DNA from: Methanoculleus sp. UBA374
GTDB lineage: Archaea; Halobacteriota; Methanomicrobia; Methanomicrobiales; Methanoculleaceae
DNA length: 64,000 nt
Reading direction: 5' to 3'
NCBI GenBank assembly: GCA_002508705.1
Contig: DAYL01000029.1
Location: forward strand, 130,292 to 194,291
How positions within the stretch are numbered: position 1 is the first letter of the stretch; each line of letters opens with the position of its first letter. Below are positions 42,793 through 52,697 of the stretch, one piece after another. A program made the position numbers and the translations under genes. The notes below the pieces were generated by a model. That model was not told the origin of the DNA. It ran no database searches and was given only the letters and a program-made list of their open reading frames with translations.

Positions 42793-45234
42793 ATGCCGGA
42801 AGAGCGGAGGAAAGCAGAACTGAAGATCTCCGGGATGCACTGCGCGTCCTGTGCCCTCAATCTGGAACGCGCCCTCCGGGGGCGGGACGACGTCTACGAC
42901 GCCCGGGTCAACCTCGCGTCCGAGACCGCCGTCGTCGAGTACGACCCGACGAAGGCCACCCTCACAGACCTCGAACGGACGGTCGACGACGCCGGCTACG
43001 AGGTCGTGAGGAACGAGGCCACCGTCAGGATCGGCGGGATGGTCTGTGCTGCCTGCGCCCAGGTGATCGAGGCCTCGCTCACCGACCTTGAGGGGGTCTA
43101 CGAGGCCAGGATCAACCTCGCGACCGAGAACGCGCATATCGTCTACAATCCTGCGCTCGTCACGCTCTCCGATATCCGGGCCGCAATCGAGGATGCCGGC
43201 TACCAGTATCTCGGGCTCGAAGAAGAGGTCTCCGAAGATGTCGAGGCCCGGATGCGGGAAGAGGACCTCCGGGGCAAGTTCCGGCGGTTTGTCGTCGGGT
43301 TTGCGGTGAGCATCCCGCTCTTTCTGTATATGCTCTTCGGGATGCCGGGGATGGCCGCTCTCCCGGTCTCGATCAACCTCATCATGCTCGTTATCACCGC
43401 CCCGGTCTTCGTCTATGTCAGCGCCCCCATCTTCAAGGCGGCCGCCGCGGCGCTCCGGAACCGGACGCTGACCATGGACGTGATGTACGCGATGGGCATC
43501 GGCGTCGCATACGGCGCAAGCATTCTTGGAACCTTCGGGATCGTCCTCACCCCGGAGTTCAACTTCTACGAGACCGCGGTGATGCTCGCGGCGTTCCTGA
43601 CGCTCGGGCGTTATCTTGAAGCCCGGGCGAAGGGGAGGACGTCTGAAGCCATCAAGAAACTCATCGGTCTCCGGCCCCGGACCGCGACGGTGGTCCGGGA
43701 CGGGCGCGAGGTCGAGGTCGGGATCGAGGACGTCGTCCCCGGCGATGTCCTCCTGGTCCGCCCTGGGGAGAAGGTGCCGGTGGACGGTGTGGTCGTCGGC
43801 GGCGAGAGTTCGGTCGATGAGTCGATGATCACCGGCGAGCCCATCCCGGCCGACAAGCAGGAGGGCGACGGGGTCGTCGGCGGCACCCTGAACGTGAACG
43901 GTGTCCTCCGGGTCCGGGCCGAGAAGATCGGGAAGGACACGGTGCTCGCGCAGATCATCAAACTCGTCCGGGACGCCCAGGGTTCACGGCCCCCGGTGGA
44001 GCGGATCGCCGATGTCGCGGTCTCCTACTTCATCCCGGTCATTCTTGCGATTGCAATCGCCGCCTTCCTCGTCTGGTACGTGGTGCTCGACGCCTCGCTC
44101 CTCTTCTCGCTCACGGTGCTGATCTCCATCCTTGTCGTCGCCTGTCCCTGCGCGCTCGGCCTCGCCACCCCGACCGCCGTGACCGTCGGGATCGGCCGGG
44201 GCGCCGAACTCGGGGTGCTGGTCCGGAACGGCGAGGCGCTCGAGGTCTCCAAGAACCTGACCACGGTCGTCTTCGACAAGACCGGGACGCTCACCCGGGG
44301 GAAACCAGACGTCACCGATATCGTCGCGTTCGGGATGCCGGAGGACCGACTCCTCGCGGTTGCGGCGGCGGTCGAGCGCAACTCGCAGCACCCGCTCGCG
44401 GTTGCGGTCGTCCGGCGGGCGGAGAGTGCCGGGGTTACCGTCCCGGCGTCGGAGCGGTTTAACACCTTCGGCGGCAGGGGGGTCAGCGCCGTGGTGGACG
44501 GTGAGGTGGTTCTGATCGGGAACCAGCCCTTCCTTCTGGAGCGCGGCATCGCCGTCCCGCCGAAGGCGGAGATGAGGGTAACCGCCTTCCAGGATGTGGG
44601 AAAGACCGCGGTCCTGGTCGCCGCCGGCGGTGAGCTCGCGGGCATCCTCGCCATCGCCGATACGCTCAAGCCGACGACGAGGACCGCTATCGCGGATTTA
44701 AAGCGGATGGGTCTAACCGTGACGATGATCACCGGCGACAACCCGCGGACGGCGAACGCTATCGCGCGTGAAGTCGGGATCGAGAACGTCCACGCCGGGG
44801 TGCTGCCGCAGGAGAAGGCGCAGGAGGTCCGTGCCCTCCAGGAGCGCCGTGAGGTCGTGGCGTTCGTGGGCGACGGGATCAACGACGCCCCGGCGCTCGC
44901 GCAGGCGGACGTCGGGATCGCCATCGGGAGCGGGACCGACGTCGCTATCGAAAGCGGGGATATCGTCCTCATCCGCGACGACCTGACCGATGCCGTCGCA
45001 GCCATCCAGCTCTCCCGGAAGGTGATGTCCCGGATCAAGCAGAACCTCTTCTGGGCGTTCGCCTACAACGCCGCCCTCATCCCCCTCGCCGCGGGCGTGC
45101 TCTACCCCATCTACGGCATAACCTTCCGGCCGGAACTTGCGGCGCTCGCGATGGCGCTTTCGTCGGTGACGGTCGTCTCGCTCTCCCTGCTCCTCAAAAC
45201 ATATATACCTCCGGCGAAGAAAGGGGCTATATAG
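42793..45234 (+). CDS. copA: P1B-type copper-transporting ATPase with two metal-binding domains
   Basis: 813 aa. Two N-terminal heavy-metal-associated domains carry GMHCASC (C17, C20) and GMVCAAC (C85, C88). Eight membrane segments include the ion-site motif CPC (451-453) in [16 protein letters not shown], with later [14 protein letters not shown] and [12 protein letters not shown]. Catalytic parts are TGEP (actuator), D495 of [16 protein letters not shown] and [19 protein letters not shown] with these helices marks a Cu(I) exporter of the CopA type. It forms a pair with the small YHS gene 20 bp downstream. No regulator of the CsoR/CopY type is visible nearby. Confidence 0.93.
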   Translation: MPEERRKAELKISGMHCASCALNLERALRGRDDVYDARVNLASETAVVEYDPTKATLTDLERTVDDAGYEVVRNEATVRIGGMVCAACAQVIEASLTDLEGVYEARINLATENAHIVYNPALVTLSDIRAAIEDAGYQYLGLEEEVSEDVEARMREEDLRGKFRRFVVGFAVSIPLFLYMLFGMPGMAALPVSINLIMLVITAPVFVYVSAPIFKAAAAALRNRTLTMDVMYAMGIGVAYGASILGTFGIVLTPEFNFYETAVMLAAFLTLGRYLEARAKGRTSEAIKKLIGLRPRTATVVRDGREVEVGIEDVVPGDVLLVRPGEKVPVDGVVVGGESSVDESMITGEPIPADKQEGDGVVGGTLNVNGVLRVRAEKIGKDTVLAQIIKLVRDAQGSRPPVERIADVAVSYFIPVILAIAIAAFLVWYVVLDASLLFSLTVLISILVVACPCALGLATPTAVTVGIGRGAELGVLVRNGEALEVSKNLTTVVFDKTGTLTRGKPDVTDIVAFGMPEDRLLAVAAAVERNSQHPLAVAVVRRAESAGVTVPASERFNTFGGRGVSAVVDGEVVLIGNQPFLLERGIAVPPKAEMRVTAFQDVGKTAVLVAAGGELAGILAIADTLKPTTRTAIADLKRMGLTVTMITGDNPRTANAIAREVGIENVHAGVLPQEKAQEVRALQERREVVAFVGDGINDAPALAQADVGIAIGSGTDVAIESGDIVLIRDDLTDAVAAIQLSRKVMSRIKQNLFWAFAYNAALIPLAAGVLYPIYGITFRPELAALAMALSSVTVVSLSLLLKTYIPPAKKGAI

Positions 45235-45254
45235 AATCAAGGAGGTGAACGAAG

Positions 45255-45404
45255 ATGGCAATCGACCCGGTATGCAAGATGGATGTCGATGAGGCGTCGG
45301 CGAAATACACCGCCGAGTATCAGGGCAAAACCTACTACTTCTGCGCCCCGGGGTGCAAGAAGCTCTTCGAGCGGAACCCCGAAGCATATCTCAAGGGAGC
45401 GTAA
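45255..45404 (+). CDS. YHS-domain protein, 49 aa
   Basis: The 49-aa product begins MAIDPVCKMDVDEASAKYTA and has YQGKTYYFCAPGCKKLFERN, the YHS fold with its DPVC, YFC and GC cysteines. YHS peptides often accompany or are fused to P1B ATPases and are thought to bind or pass metal. AAGGAGGTGA lies seven bases before the ATG, a strong ribosome site. It is the second gene of a copA-YHS unit. Confidence 0.93.
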   Translation: MAIDPVCKMDVDEASAKYTAEYQGKTYYFCAPGCKKLFERNPEAYLKGA

Positions 45405-45573
45405 CCCTTTTTGCAGCAAGAGCCCCCGGACGGGTGGGCTCCGCCCACCGCAAGGGGGGACTCGGGATCTCCGTATTCAAAGAATAATACCCCCTATGAG
45501 TGAAACAAACCCACAATCCCGGAATTTTTGAGATACACTATACGATTACATCACCGGCCTGCCTCGGGAGGGG

Positions 45574-46527
45574 TCAGAACCGGTAGACCTGTTTCCCCGT
45601 CCGCGTTCCCTGCCTCCCCTCTCCCGGTGCAAGGTCCGCGGTGTCGTCGCAGGCTCCCCTCAGGAACGCGCTCGCGTTATCGGCGAAATGGACCGTCCAG
45701 GCCTCTGGAGTCCGCGGTTGTATCTCGCCGTGGGGGCCGTGATGCGACATCAGGATGTGGAGGATGTGCGCGAACCGTGAGGGGTCGATGCCGGCGGAAT
45801 GCCTCATGAGCGTAGCAGCCCCGATCGCCGTATGCCCGACGAGCGCGTACTCGGGGAGCGCCACAAAGGCGAAACCCTGGCGGCGGAAGCAGGACGCCTT
45901 GCCGATGTCGTGAAGGAGGGCACCGGCGAGGAGGACGTCGGTATCCATCTCCGCCCGGCAGACGGTGTCCGCGAGGGAGATCGCGATCTCTGTGGTCTCG
46001 AGGGTGTGCTCCGCAAGCCCGCCCATGTAGGCGTGATGCCGGGCCTTCGCTGCGGGCGCGTCGAGGAAGCCCGGGGTGCTGTTCATAACCGTGGAAACGA
46101 GAGAGAATATACCGGGGTCTTCGATCCTCGCGGCCATGTGTCCCAGCCCTTCGCGGACGGCAGCGGAGTCGGCAGGTGCATAGACGAACAGAGACGGGTC
46201 AAACGTATCCGACGGCAACGGCGTTGCGAGGTTCGCGATCCCGTCGTTCACGCTGACCTCGCAGGTGCCGTTGTAGACCTTTGCGTAGCCCTGGATGCGG
46301 TAAACCTCGCCGTTCCGGATCGCGCGGCAGAGCGCCTCAATCTCTCTCGCACTCTGGTCGGGCGTCCCCCAGACCTTGCAGTTCCTCTGGCCGGTTCGGT
46401 CGGAGAGGGTAAGTTGAATATACTTTCCTCCCCGTTTCTCTCGCAGTTCCGCATCCTTCACTACAAAGGGTGCATCGACCTGCACGCCCCCGTTGATCTC
46501 CTCCACGAATACTGTCTTCTCGAGCAT
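45574..46527 (-). CDS. YhaM-type 3'-5' exoribonuclease (OB-fold plus HD domain)
   Basis: 317 aa. An OB-fold at about residues 10-105 (APFVVKDAELREKRGGKYIQ, LTLSDRTGQRNCKVWG) precedes an HD phosphohydrolase: HHAYMGGLAEHTLETTEIAI, LLAGALLHDIGKASCF (HD), YALVGHTAIGAATLM and ILMSHHGPHGEIQPRTPEAW. This domain order is that of the YhaM family, which trims RNA or single-stranded DNA from the 3' end. The start is ATG at 46525-46527; the open frame extends a further 91 codons without coding character. Confidence 0.87.
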   Translation of the reverse strand: MLEKTVFVEEINGGVQVDAPFVVKDAELREKRGGKYIQLTLSDRTGQRNCKVWGTPDQSAREIEALCRAIRNGEVYRIQGYAKVYNGTCEVSVNDGIANLATPLPSDTFDPSLFVYAPADSAAVREGLGHMAARIEDPGIFSLVSTVMNSTPGFLDAPAAKARHHAYMGGLAEHTLETTEIAISLADTVCRAEMDTDVLLAGALLHDIGKASCFRRQGFAFVALPEYALVGHTAIGAATLMRHSAGIDPSRFAHILHILMSHHGPHGEIQPRTPEAWTVHFADNASAFLRGACDDTADLAPGEGRQGTRTGKQVYRF

Positions 46528-46645
46528 TGCGATCCCGCACTCCTGCAAAGAATCCGTTCCGCCCGAAAAGTCATAAAGCCCGGCGGTTTGTCCCGGCATG
46601 GAAAATGGGTCCGGTCTCACGCGAAGCCGCGAAATCTTTGCGGTA

Positions 46646-46833
46646 GAGGTCGTCCCAAAAGATCTATGAACCTTCAGTGCACCCTTATCGGAACACTTTA
46701 CTCTGAGAATTCTACCATCTGAACCATTCTGGGACAAGAAGGGTGAAACGGCTTCCCACTGGTTATCGCCACGCGGAGGGGAGGGACCGGGGAGGTGCAC
46801 CCCCTCCCGGCAGAGGCATTTTGGGACGACCTC
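46646..46833. mobile_element. Candidate 188-bp miniature inverted-repeat element
   Basis: The ends are perfect 15-bp inverted repeats, gaggtcgtcccaaaa at 46646-46660 and ttttgggacgacctc at 46819-46833. The 158 bp inside has no coding capacity. A near copy of the core of the repeat (ctgggacaag) occurs inside at about 46733. No clear target duplication can be seen, so this is a candidate only. Confidence 0.4.
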
Positions 46834-46920
46834 TTCGAGTGAGCGATTGGTCGTAGAGCAGGAGCGTGAGAAACCCGAAGAGTTTCGAGTGAGCGATTGG
46901 TTGTAGAGCAGGAGTGTATG
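46834..46920. repeat. Two 37-bp direct repeats, 50-bp period
   Basis: Copies at 46834-46870 and 46884-46920 share ttcgagtgagcgattggt and tagagcaggag and differ at a few positions. A third, partial match (ttcttcgagcg) follows. The block directly abuts the inverted-repeat element. Confidence 0.7.
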
Positions 46921-47192
46921 AAGAACGAAGTTCTTCGAGCGGGTATCTCCTTTCCGGAATAGTGTTTTGGGCCAATTTCTTGATCTGAGGGCGCGTTCTC
47001 TCCTTTCAGGAGGGCAGATGAGTGCCTCTTGATGCAGTTATATTATAATAAATAGGAAATTATTAATAACAAAATGTATATAATAATTTACATTTACGCT
47101 CGTAAGAGCGTTCCGCCGAAGGGACTGGAACCGCTCGATACTGACGGACGGCAGTACCGCAGAACCAAGAGAATGATTGAGACGTGGTGAAG

Positions 47193-48053
47193 ATGACCGA
47201 TGGAAGGTTGACGCCAACTGTGAAAATTCTTGCCGCGCTTCTGATCCTGTCCATGATAGGGAATATATGCCTCGTAATTCCGTACTTCATCCCGGAAGGG
47301 CAGGCTGTGCAGAAACCTGCAGGAGAAATGACCAACCGAGACACCCGGGGGGTCTCACTCCAAGGTACCCAAAACGCATCGGCGACGGGGGTCTGGGGGG
47401 AGGTTACCATGCAGGGTCCGGCCGTCATCGAAATTGTCAACGGGAGGGGTGCGAACCCCTTCGGGATGGCAACCAGCACGACGAAAGGAACCATGCTGAA
47501 CATCTCCGTGGAGATCCAGCCAGGCCAGGGGAGAGTTCTCGTGGAGACAGAGCCGCTTATGGGCATCGTCTTTCAGGATGCTGCAATCACCGCGGTCCAG
47601 GTTGCTCAGAACGTAACCGGAAGATCCCTTGCCGATGCCGATGTAATCTTCAGTGTTGAAGGAGACGCGGAGATTCCGGCCGTTGACGGGCCGAGTGCGG
47701 GCGCACTGATGACATCGCTTGCCATCGCCGCGCTCTCCGGAGAGACGCCGCAAACGGATGTCACGCTGACGGGAACCATAGACGAAAGCGGGAAGATCGG
47801 TGCAATCGGGGGTGTGATCGAGAAAGCAGAGGCAGCGAAGGTAAGCGGGAAATCCACGATCCTCCTGCCCGAAGAGAATGCTCAACTGGTGCAGTACACC
47901 GAAGAAGTCAGGAGATTCGGGCCCATCTCCCGGCTCGAAAGAGTCGGGGTGGTGGTCGACGCGAAGGAATATATCGAGCGTGAGATCGGAATTTCCGTCA
48001 TCTACGTAAATACCATCAACGATGTCGGGCAATACCTGGGGCTCTCTACATAG
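47193..48053 (+). CDS. Membrane-anchored Lon-like serine protease (S16 domain only)
   Basis: 286 aa: one N-terminal membrane anchor (KILAALLILSMIGNICLVIP, about residues 11-30), an extracellular linker with GTQNASATG, then a Lon-type proteolytic domain with the Ser-Lys dyad, S168 in AVDGPSAGALMTSL and K211 in GKIGAIGGVIEKAEAAK. The AAA+ ATPase part of LonB is absent, so it would work without ATP-driven unfolding, outside the membrane. I chose ATG after two GTG codons. It is a single gene with an AT-rich upstream region. Archaeal S16 proteins of this sort are known but not well characterised. Confidence 0.85.
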   Translation: MTDGRLTPTVKILAALLILSMIGNICLVIPYFIPEGQAVQKPAGEMTNRDTRGVSLQGTQNASATGVWGEVTMQGPAVIEIVNGRGANPFGMATSTTKGTMLNISVEIQPGQGRVLVETEPLMGIVFQDAAITAVQVAQNVTGRSLADADVIFSVEGDAEIPAVDGPSAGALMTSLAIAALSGETPQTDVTLTGTIDESGKIGAIGGVIEKAEAAKVSGKSTILLPEENAQLVQYTEEVRRFGPISRLERVGVVVDAKEYIEREIGISVIYVNTINDVGQYLGLST

Positions 48054-48466
48054 GTGACGGTCCCGGCGTGCCCCATCTTTTAGGCGATTCGGCCCGGAGG
48101 GCCTCTCCCTGGTCCTCCCCGCACTCCTATACGTTCAGACTGCCGAATCTACGCGGATTCCGTAGTTGCATCCTGGCCGATCTTCACCCGCACGCAGGGT
48201 GCTGAGGGGTGTCGGGATACTTCCGGGTGAGACTCGTGTTCCGGTGCCGCGATGCGATCCGGTTCATCGCCAGCGGGCGGATCGCCCGGTTATAGGTGAG
48301 AGAGGACCGCGCGCACTTCTTTCGGGGGAGAGGTATTGCCCTGACCGGTGCTCAAGATCGTGAGGTTCTCCGGCAGTGAAACAAGGTCGCAACTCGCTAT
48401 AATCCAGGGCATCTTCAGTATGCCTCGTCATTTATGAACTTTCCTTCGCGTGAGGCAACAGTACGC
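48054..48466. other. Gene-free 413-bp stretch
   Basis: Neither strand shows a frame with a credible start, ribosome site or recognisable protein, and no tRNA-like fold was found. It separates two convergent genes (protease and glycosyltransferase), so it is longer than expected for a terminator region. A decayed gene is possible. Confidence 0.4.
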
Positions 48467-49198
48467 CTACGTCTTTGGAGACCGTCGCCACCCGAACCGG
48501 AGGCGGATCATGCCGAGGAGCATCTCCTTTGCGTCGGATGCGTTCACCTTCGACTCGTCCCGGTTCTCCCAGGTGATCGGGACCTCCGCCACCCGGCAGC
48601 CGCTCCGCCGGAGCTGCCAGAGGAGTTCGACGTCGAACTCGAACCCGGTCGACCGGATGGAAGGAAGAACCTCATCGAGCGCCTCCTTCCGGAAGACCTT
48701 TGCACCGCACTGAGTGTCACGGTAGTCGAGCCCGAAGAGCAGCCGGACCAGGAGGTTGAAGAGACGGCTCTCCGCCCGGCGGCGGAATCCCTGCCGCACG
48801 GGGAGGACCGAGCCGGTGACCCAGCGCGAGCCGATAGCGCCGTCTGCGGTTGCGAGGCGGTCGAAGAGGCGTTCCATCTCGCGAAGAGACGTTGAGCCGT
48901 CCGCGTCCATATAGCCTACGTAGCGTGTGGCCGCCGCCTTCATCCCGGCAAGAACCCCTCCGCCTTTCCCGAGGCGGGCCGGGAACGTCAGGCACCTGAT
49001 GGAGAGCGACGGATGATCGGCGGCGAACGCGTCGATGATGGCGGAGGTGGCGTCGGTCCCGTCGCAGACGAAGATGAGGTCCCCGGGAAAATCCAAGATA
49101 TCTGTAAGGAGTGACTGTATTCGCCGCTCCTCGTTGTATGCCGGGATCACCAGGGTGCAGTCCACCCGGTCCACGCCGCCGCCGCTATTGTTCAACAT
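48467..49198 (-). CDS. Family 2 glycosyltransferase (dolichyl-phosphate hexose synthase-like)
   Basis: 243 aa. It has CTLVIPAYNEERRIQSLLTD, LIFVCDGTDATSAIIDAF, GKGGGVLAGMKAAAT, the metal-binding GYMDADGSTSLREMERL, GSRWVTGSVLPVRQGFRRRA and DTQCGAKVFRKEAL. This order fits the dolichyl-phosphate glucose/mannose synthase group, which loads sugars on lipid carriers for N-glycans. No C-terminal membrane anchor is seen. It overlaps the DJ-1 gene by 7 bp. Confidence 0.87.
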   Translation of the reverse strand: MLNNSGGGVDRVDCTLVIPAYNEERRIQSLLTDILDFPGDLIFVCDGTDATSAIIDAFAADHPSLSIRCLTFPARLGKGGGVLAGMKAAATRYVGYMDADGSTSLREMERLFDRLATADGAIGSRWVTGSVLPVRQGFRRRAESRLFNLLVRLLFGLDYRDTQCGAKVFRKEALDEVLPSIRSTGFEFDVELLWQLRRSGCRVAEVPITWENRDESKVNASDAKEMLLGMIRLRFGWRRSPKT

Positions 49199-49707
49199 TC
49201 CAGTTTCGTGATGATGGTATCGGCGAACTGTGCTGCCGCCCCGGGACCGTTCGCGGTCACGACCTGCATGTCGGCGACGACCGGGATATCGAGGAGGTTC
49301 GCTCCGGTTTTCGTCATCTCCGACACCGCCTCGGGACTCCGGTATACCGTGGTCTGCCGTCCGGCAAGGATGCCCGCCCGCGCCAGAACGACCGGCGCAA
49401 GGCAGATGGCGGCGACGACCTTGCCCTGTTCAAAGAACGCCCGAACAAGGGTGATGAGCCTTTTGCTCTCCCAGAGGTAATCCTGAGAACCGGTACCGCC
49501 CACCACCACGATCCCGGCGTAGTCGTCGGGTTCTGCCTCGTCGAACGTCATGGCGGCCTTTGCGGTGGCCCCGAGCATCCCTTTACATGTGCCGGCGGCC
49601 GTGGAGGCGATATCGACAGTGATCCCCGCTTCTTCAAAGATCTTTCTCGGGACGTTCAGTTCCTCGTCCCTGTAGCGTTCCGGTGCAATCGCAAGCAAGA
49701 GTTTCAT
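49192..49707 (-). CDS. DJ-1/PfpI-family protein
   Basis: 171 aa with the flavodoxin-like PfpI fold: KLLLAIAPERYRDEELNVPR, DDYAGIVVVGGTGSQDYLWE, and the nucleophile elbow VVAAICLAPVVLARAGIL, whose Cys in AICLAP is in the expected place. Family members are proteases, deglycases or chaperones; which applies cannot be told. The gene runs into the glycosyltransferase gene, suggesting a two-gene operon. Confidence 0.87.
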   Translation of the reverse strand: MKLLLAIAPERYRDEELNVPRKIFEEAGITVDIASTAAGTCKGMLGATAKAAMTFDEAEPDDYAGIVVVGGTGSQDYLWESKRLITLVRAFFEQGKVVAAICLAPVVLARAGILAGRQTTVYRSPEAVSEMTKTGANLLDIPVVADMQVVTANGPGAAAQFADTIITKLEC

Positions 49708-50082
49708 GCTGGTCTCTTATTCTAGTCTGTTCATATCTGTATTGATGGTTGCGGGGTTGAGGCCGTACCATGGCATCCGGCCCGTCCGTGGCTGCGGGGC
49801 CGACGCTCTCCCGCCGGAAGAGGGGATGCGCTGTTAACCGGGATGGTGGTCCCTCTTGAATTGCTGCCGCACTTGCATTTTTAAATAAACTTATTATAAT
49901 TATTACACTATTGAAGTGCAGACCCTGCAGTGCTGCAGGACCCCTGGACCCTGCGAGTGGCCCGGCTTCCTGTCAATCAACCCGTGTTTCACAGCTGTTC
50001 GCCCGAACCTCCATGATGAAGGGTTACCGGTGATCGCCGGCACGGGCTGCAGCACGGGGGCGGAGATGAGGAGAGGCAGATC
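49708..50082. other. Promoter region of the surface-protein gene, long leader
   Basis: The AT-rich run tttttaaataaacttattat (about 49879-49898) is a strong TATA candidate for the gene at 50083, giving a 5' leader of about 150-180 nt, unusually long for this genome. The leader contains the palindrome cctgcag-tg-ctgcagg (49924-49939). No gene is seen. Confidence 0.45.
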
Positions 50083-52425
50083 ATGCAGCGCGGCATTTCT
50101 TTCGGGATCGTCTTCCTGTCGGCACTTGCGCTCATCGCGGTCGCGGGGGCAGAGACAGGAGACCCTGTAACGGTATGGAACCAGACGTACGGCGGGCCGG
50201 GTACCGGGGAAGCGGCATATGCGGTCGTTTCCGATCCCGGAGGGGCCGGATTCTTCCTTGCCGGGGAGAGAACGCTATCCCGAGAGGGGATGACGGGCGC
50301 TCTGGTGATCAGGTTGACGCCTGAAGGCACCGAGGAGTGGAACCGGACCTACGGGGGAAAAGGGGTCGGCTCTGCCCGTTCCGTCACCGGAACCAGCGAC
50401 GGCAACCTCCTCTTCGTCGGGAGTCTCGTCTCTGTCGCGAACGAAACACGGGCGGACGCCGAGGCCTGGGTCGTGAAGATAGACCCGTCGGGCAACGAAC
50501 TCTGGAACCGGACCTACGGCGGTCCGGACGAGAACGTCTCGGCGAACGCGGTGACCCTGACCGATGACGGCGGCTATGTCTTCGTCGGCTCTACCGCTCC
50601 CCGCAAAGAGAGCAGGTCCGCCGCCCGGGTGGTCCGGCTGAACGAGTCGGGGAGCGAGGTCTGGAACCGGACGTTCGATGGAGCGAGGAACACTACGGCG
50701 AACGCCGTCGCCCTGCTCCCCGGCGGAGGGATCGTTGTCGCCGGCAGCACCGAGCCCTCGGGAACGGGCATGGCCGACGTCTGGGCGGTCCGGCTGAACG
50801 AGTCGGGAAAGGAGGTCTGGAACCGGACGTTCGGCAGCCCCGACGACGATGCGGCCCTCTCGGTGATCGCTACCTCGGACGGTAACCTGCTCGTTGCCGG
50901 CAGGTTCACCGAGCGGCCCGATAATACAACGGTCGATACCGATGCGCTCCTCGTCAAACTCAATCCCGACGGGGAGATCCTCTGGAACTGGGTCTACGGG
51001 GATTTCGGCGCGAACGAGTCGGCGGCGGCCGTCATCGAGACTGCGGACGGCGGTTACCTCTTTTCCGGAGAGACGGGTTTTTTGGATGTGAATGACACCG
51101 ATGCCTGGCTCGTTGCGACCGATGCCGAAGGTGCGGTGGCGTGGAGCCGGACCTTCGGGGGCGAGAATCCCGGTGACCGGGCCGTCTCCGTCGTCGAGGT
51201 CGTGCCGGACGAGCAGGTCTTCGCCGGGACTTTCAATGCCACGGAGAGGGGAGGTGGGGTGAATACGGACACCTGGGCGGTGAGGCTGGGACCTCGCCCC
51301 GAGCCGACGCCGACACTCCTCAAGCCCCAGAAGGCGCCGGCCATGCTCCAGAAACCGCTGGTGACCCCTACACCCGGGCCTACCTCGACGATGGAACCTA
51401 CGGCTGCGCCGACGGTAACGATCACACCTGCCCCTACAGTGACGTCGGAACCTACGGCCACACCGACCCCAACAGTGACGGCGGAACCCACGGTTACGTC
51501 GACGGTAACCCCTACCCCCGAACCGACCGGGACCGCGGAACCTACAGGCACACCGACGGTGACGCCGGACGACAACCAGAACGACACCGATAACGACGGT
51601 TCGATCACGGGAACGGTCTGGTACGACCTGAACGCGGACGGCGTCCTCGATCCCGGCGAACCGGGAATCCCCGGCATTAACGTGCGGCTGATCGGGCATC
51701 GGACCATGGCCGACCATGCCGCCACCGGCCCGGACGGGTCATACCGGCTCTCCGCCGTTCCCCCGGAAGGTTACAGCGGCGTTGAATTTCTTCTGCCGGA
51801 CGGTTACTCCTGCACCGCCCCGGGCCGGGACAGCGACGCCGGTCCCGTCGACCGAAACGTGGCGTTCGCGGAAGGCGGGGCCGGACGAAATACCCTGAAT
51901 GCGGGATTCGTTGGGAGTTTCCGGCCGGAAACCCCGGCCGTGTCTTATGGGTGGATATTCGGGACGACCTGGAGCGATGATAACGCGGACGGCGTCTGGA
52001 AGGACGAGACCTACGGCCTGACGGACGTCGAGGTCCGGCTTCTGGATGCGGATGGGGGCACGGTAGCATCGACCCGCACAAAACACCACGACATCTACAC
52101 CTCCTTCTACCTCTTCGGTCCCCTCCTGCCCGGGGAGTACTCCCTATCGTTCACCCCGCCCGACAGTTACGTCTTTACAGCCATCGGCCTGGACAGCCAC
52201 GCTGACCCGTTGACCGGCACGACGGCCCCGATTACCGTCGTCGACGCTACCCCGGTCGTCAGGAATGCGGGGCTGGTTCTCACCCTGGCGTCCGGGGGCC
52301 CGGGGAACGAGGTAGATAGCGGGCAGAGCGCGCCGACCGTAACCGACCGGTTGCGGGACCCGGAGAATGTGGCAGAACAGAACGATAACACCGGCACCGA
52401 ACTGAGAGTGACCGGGGCAGACTGA
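50083..52425 (+). CDS. Secreted surface protein: seven-blade repeat domain, Thr/Pro linker, two SdrD-B-like domains
   Basis: 780 aa. A signal peptide (ends near VAGAETG) precedes seven repeats of about 50-55 residues, each with a W-N-x-T-Y/F-G core and a GGYxFVGS-like strand, which fits a seven-bladed beta-propeller. A Thr/Pro/Glu-rich linker (about 405-500) is followed by two Ig-like B domains of the SdrD type (from about 506, SITGTVWYDLNADGVLDPGE; from about 620, WIFGTTWSDDNADGVWKDET) with calcium-like DxNxDG loops. WNRT sequons could be N-glycosylated. No C-terminal anchor is seen. AGGAGAGG lies about eight bases before the ATG. It is probably an exported adhesin or envelope protein. Confidence 0.85.
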   Translation: MQRGISFGIVFLSALALIAVAGAETGDPVTVWNQTYGGPGTGEAAYAVVSDPGGAGFFLAGERTLSREGMTGALVIRLTPEGTEEWNRTYGGKGVGSARSVTGTSDGNLLFVGSLVSVANETRADAEAWVVKIDPSGNELWNRTYGGPDENVSANAVTLTDDGGYVFVGSTAPRKESRSAARVVRLNESGSEVWNRTFDGARNTTANAVALLPGGGIVVAGSTEPSGTGMADVWAVRLNESGKEVWNRTFGSPDDDAALSVIATSDGNLLVAGRFTERPDNTTVDTDALLVKLNPDGEILWNWVYGDFGANESAAAVIETADGGYLFSGETGFLDVNDTDAWLVATDAEGAVAWSRTFGGENPGDRAVSVVEVVPDEQVFAGTFNATERGGGVNTDTWAVRLGPRPEPTPTLLKPQKAPAMLQKPLVTPTPGPTSTMEPTAAPTVTITPAPTVTSEPTATPTPTVTAEPTVTSTVTPTPEPTGTAEPTGTPTVTPDDNQNDTDNDGSITGTVWYDLNADGVLDPGEPGIPGINVRLIGHRTMADHAATGPDGSYRLSAVPPEGYSGVEFLLPDGYSCTAPGRDSDAGPVDRNVAFAEGGAGRNTLNAGFVGSFRPETPAVSYGWIFGTTWSDDNADGVWKDETYGLTDVEVRLLDADGGTVASTRTKHHDIYTSFYLFGPLLPGEYSLSFTPPDSYVFTAIGLDSHADPLTGTTAPITVVDATPVVRNAGLVLTLASGGPGNEVDSGQSAPTVTDRLRDPENVAEQNDNTGTELRVTGAD

Positions 52426-52697
52426 TGGCCGGCCCCCTCCCTCCCGCCGCTTCCCGCATACCGCAGGTTCCGGTCCCGATCGTCCGGGGCTGCAGAGACA
52501 TAATTATTCCCAATTTTTCATAAAAACATTAATATGGTTTAATGGGTATTCTAAGTCTGAATCCCGGGCAGGCATAATGCCGGAGAAATACCGGTTCGTC
52601 CTGTTGCCGAAGACAATGCGGGAAGGTACTATGGTCTTCTACCCGGGGTTACACGCCCGGAGAGTCTCCGTGGCATCCGGGAGATGAGGTGAGCCGA

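Larger units (their letters stand above)
46528..47192. other. Gene-free stretch holding a small inverted-repeat element and tandem repeats
   Basis: No gene is supported in these 665 bp. They hold a 188-bp block with 15-bp inverted ends, two 37-bp direct repeats and an AT-rich promoter-like run (about 47038-47095) before the Lon-like protease gene. The sequence between the repeats and the AT-rich run shows nothing recognisable. Confidence 0.5.

Noticed and set aside
42519-42860. N-terminal extension of HEAT protein B to ATG 42858-42860
   Set aside because: It crosses the copA promoter and start, has no domain, and a GTG with ribosome site fits the paralogue's N-terminus.
48054-48466. Possible RNA gene in the gap after the Lon-like gene
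   Set aside because: No tRNA-type arms or strong stem with promoter and T run could be found by eye.
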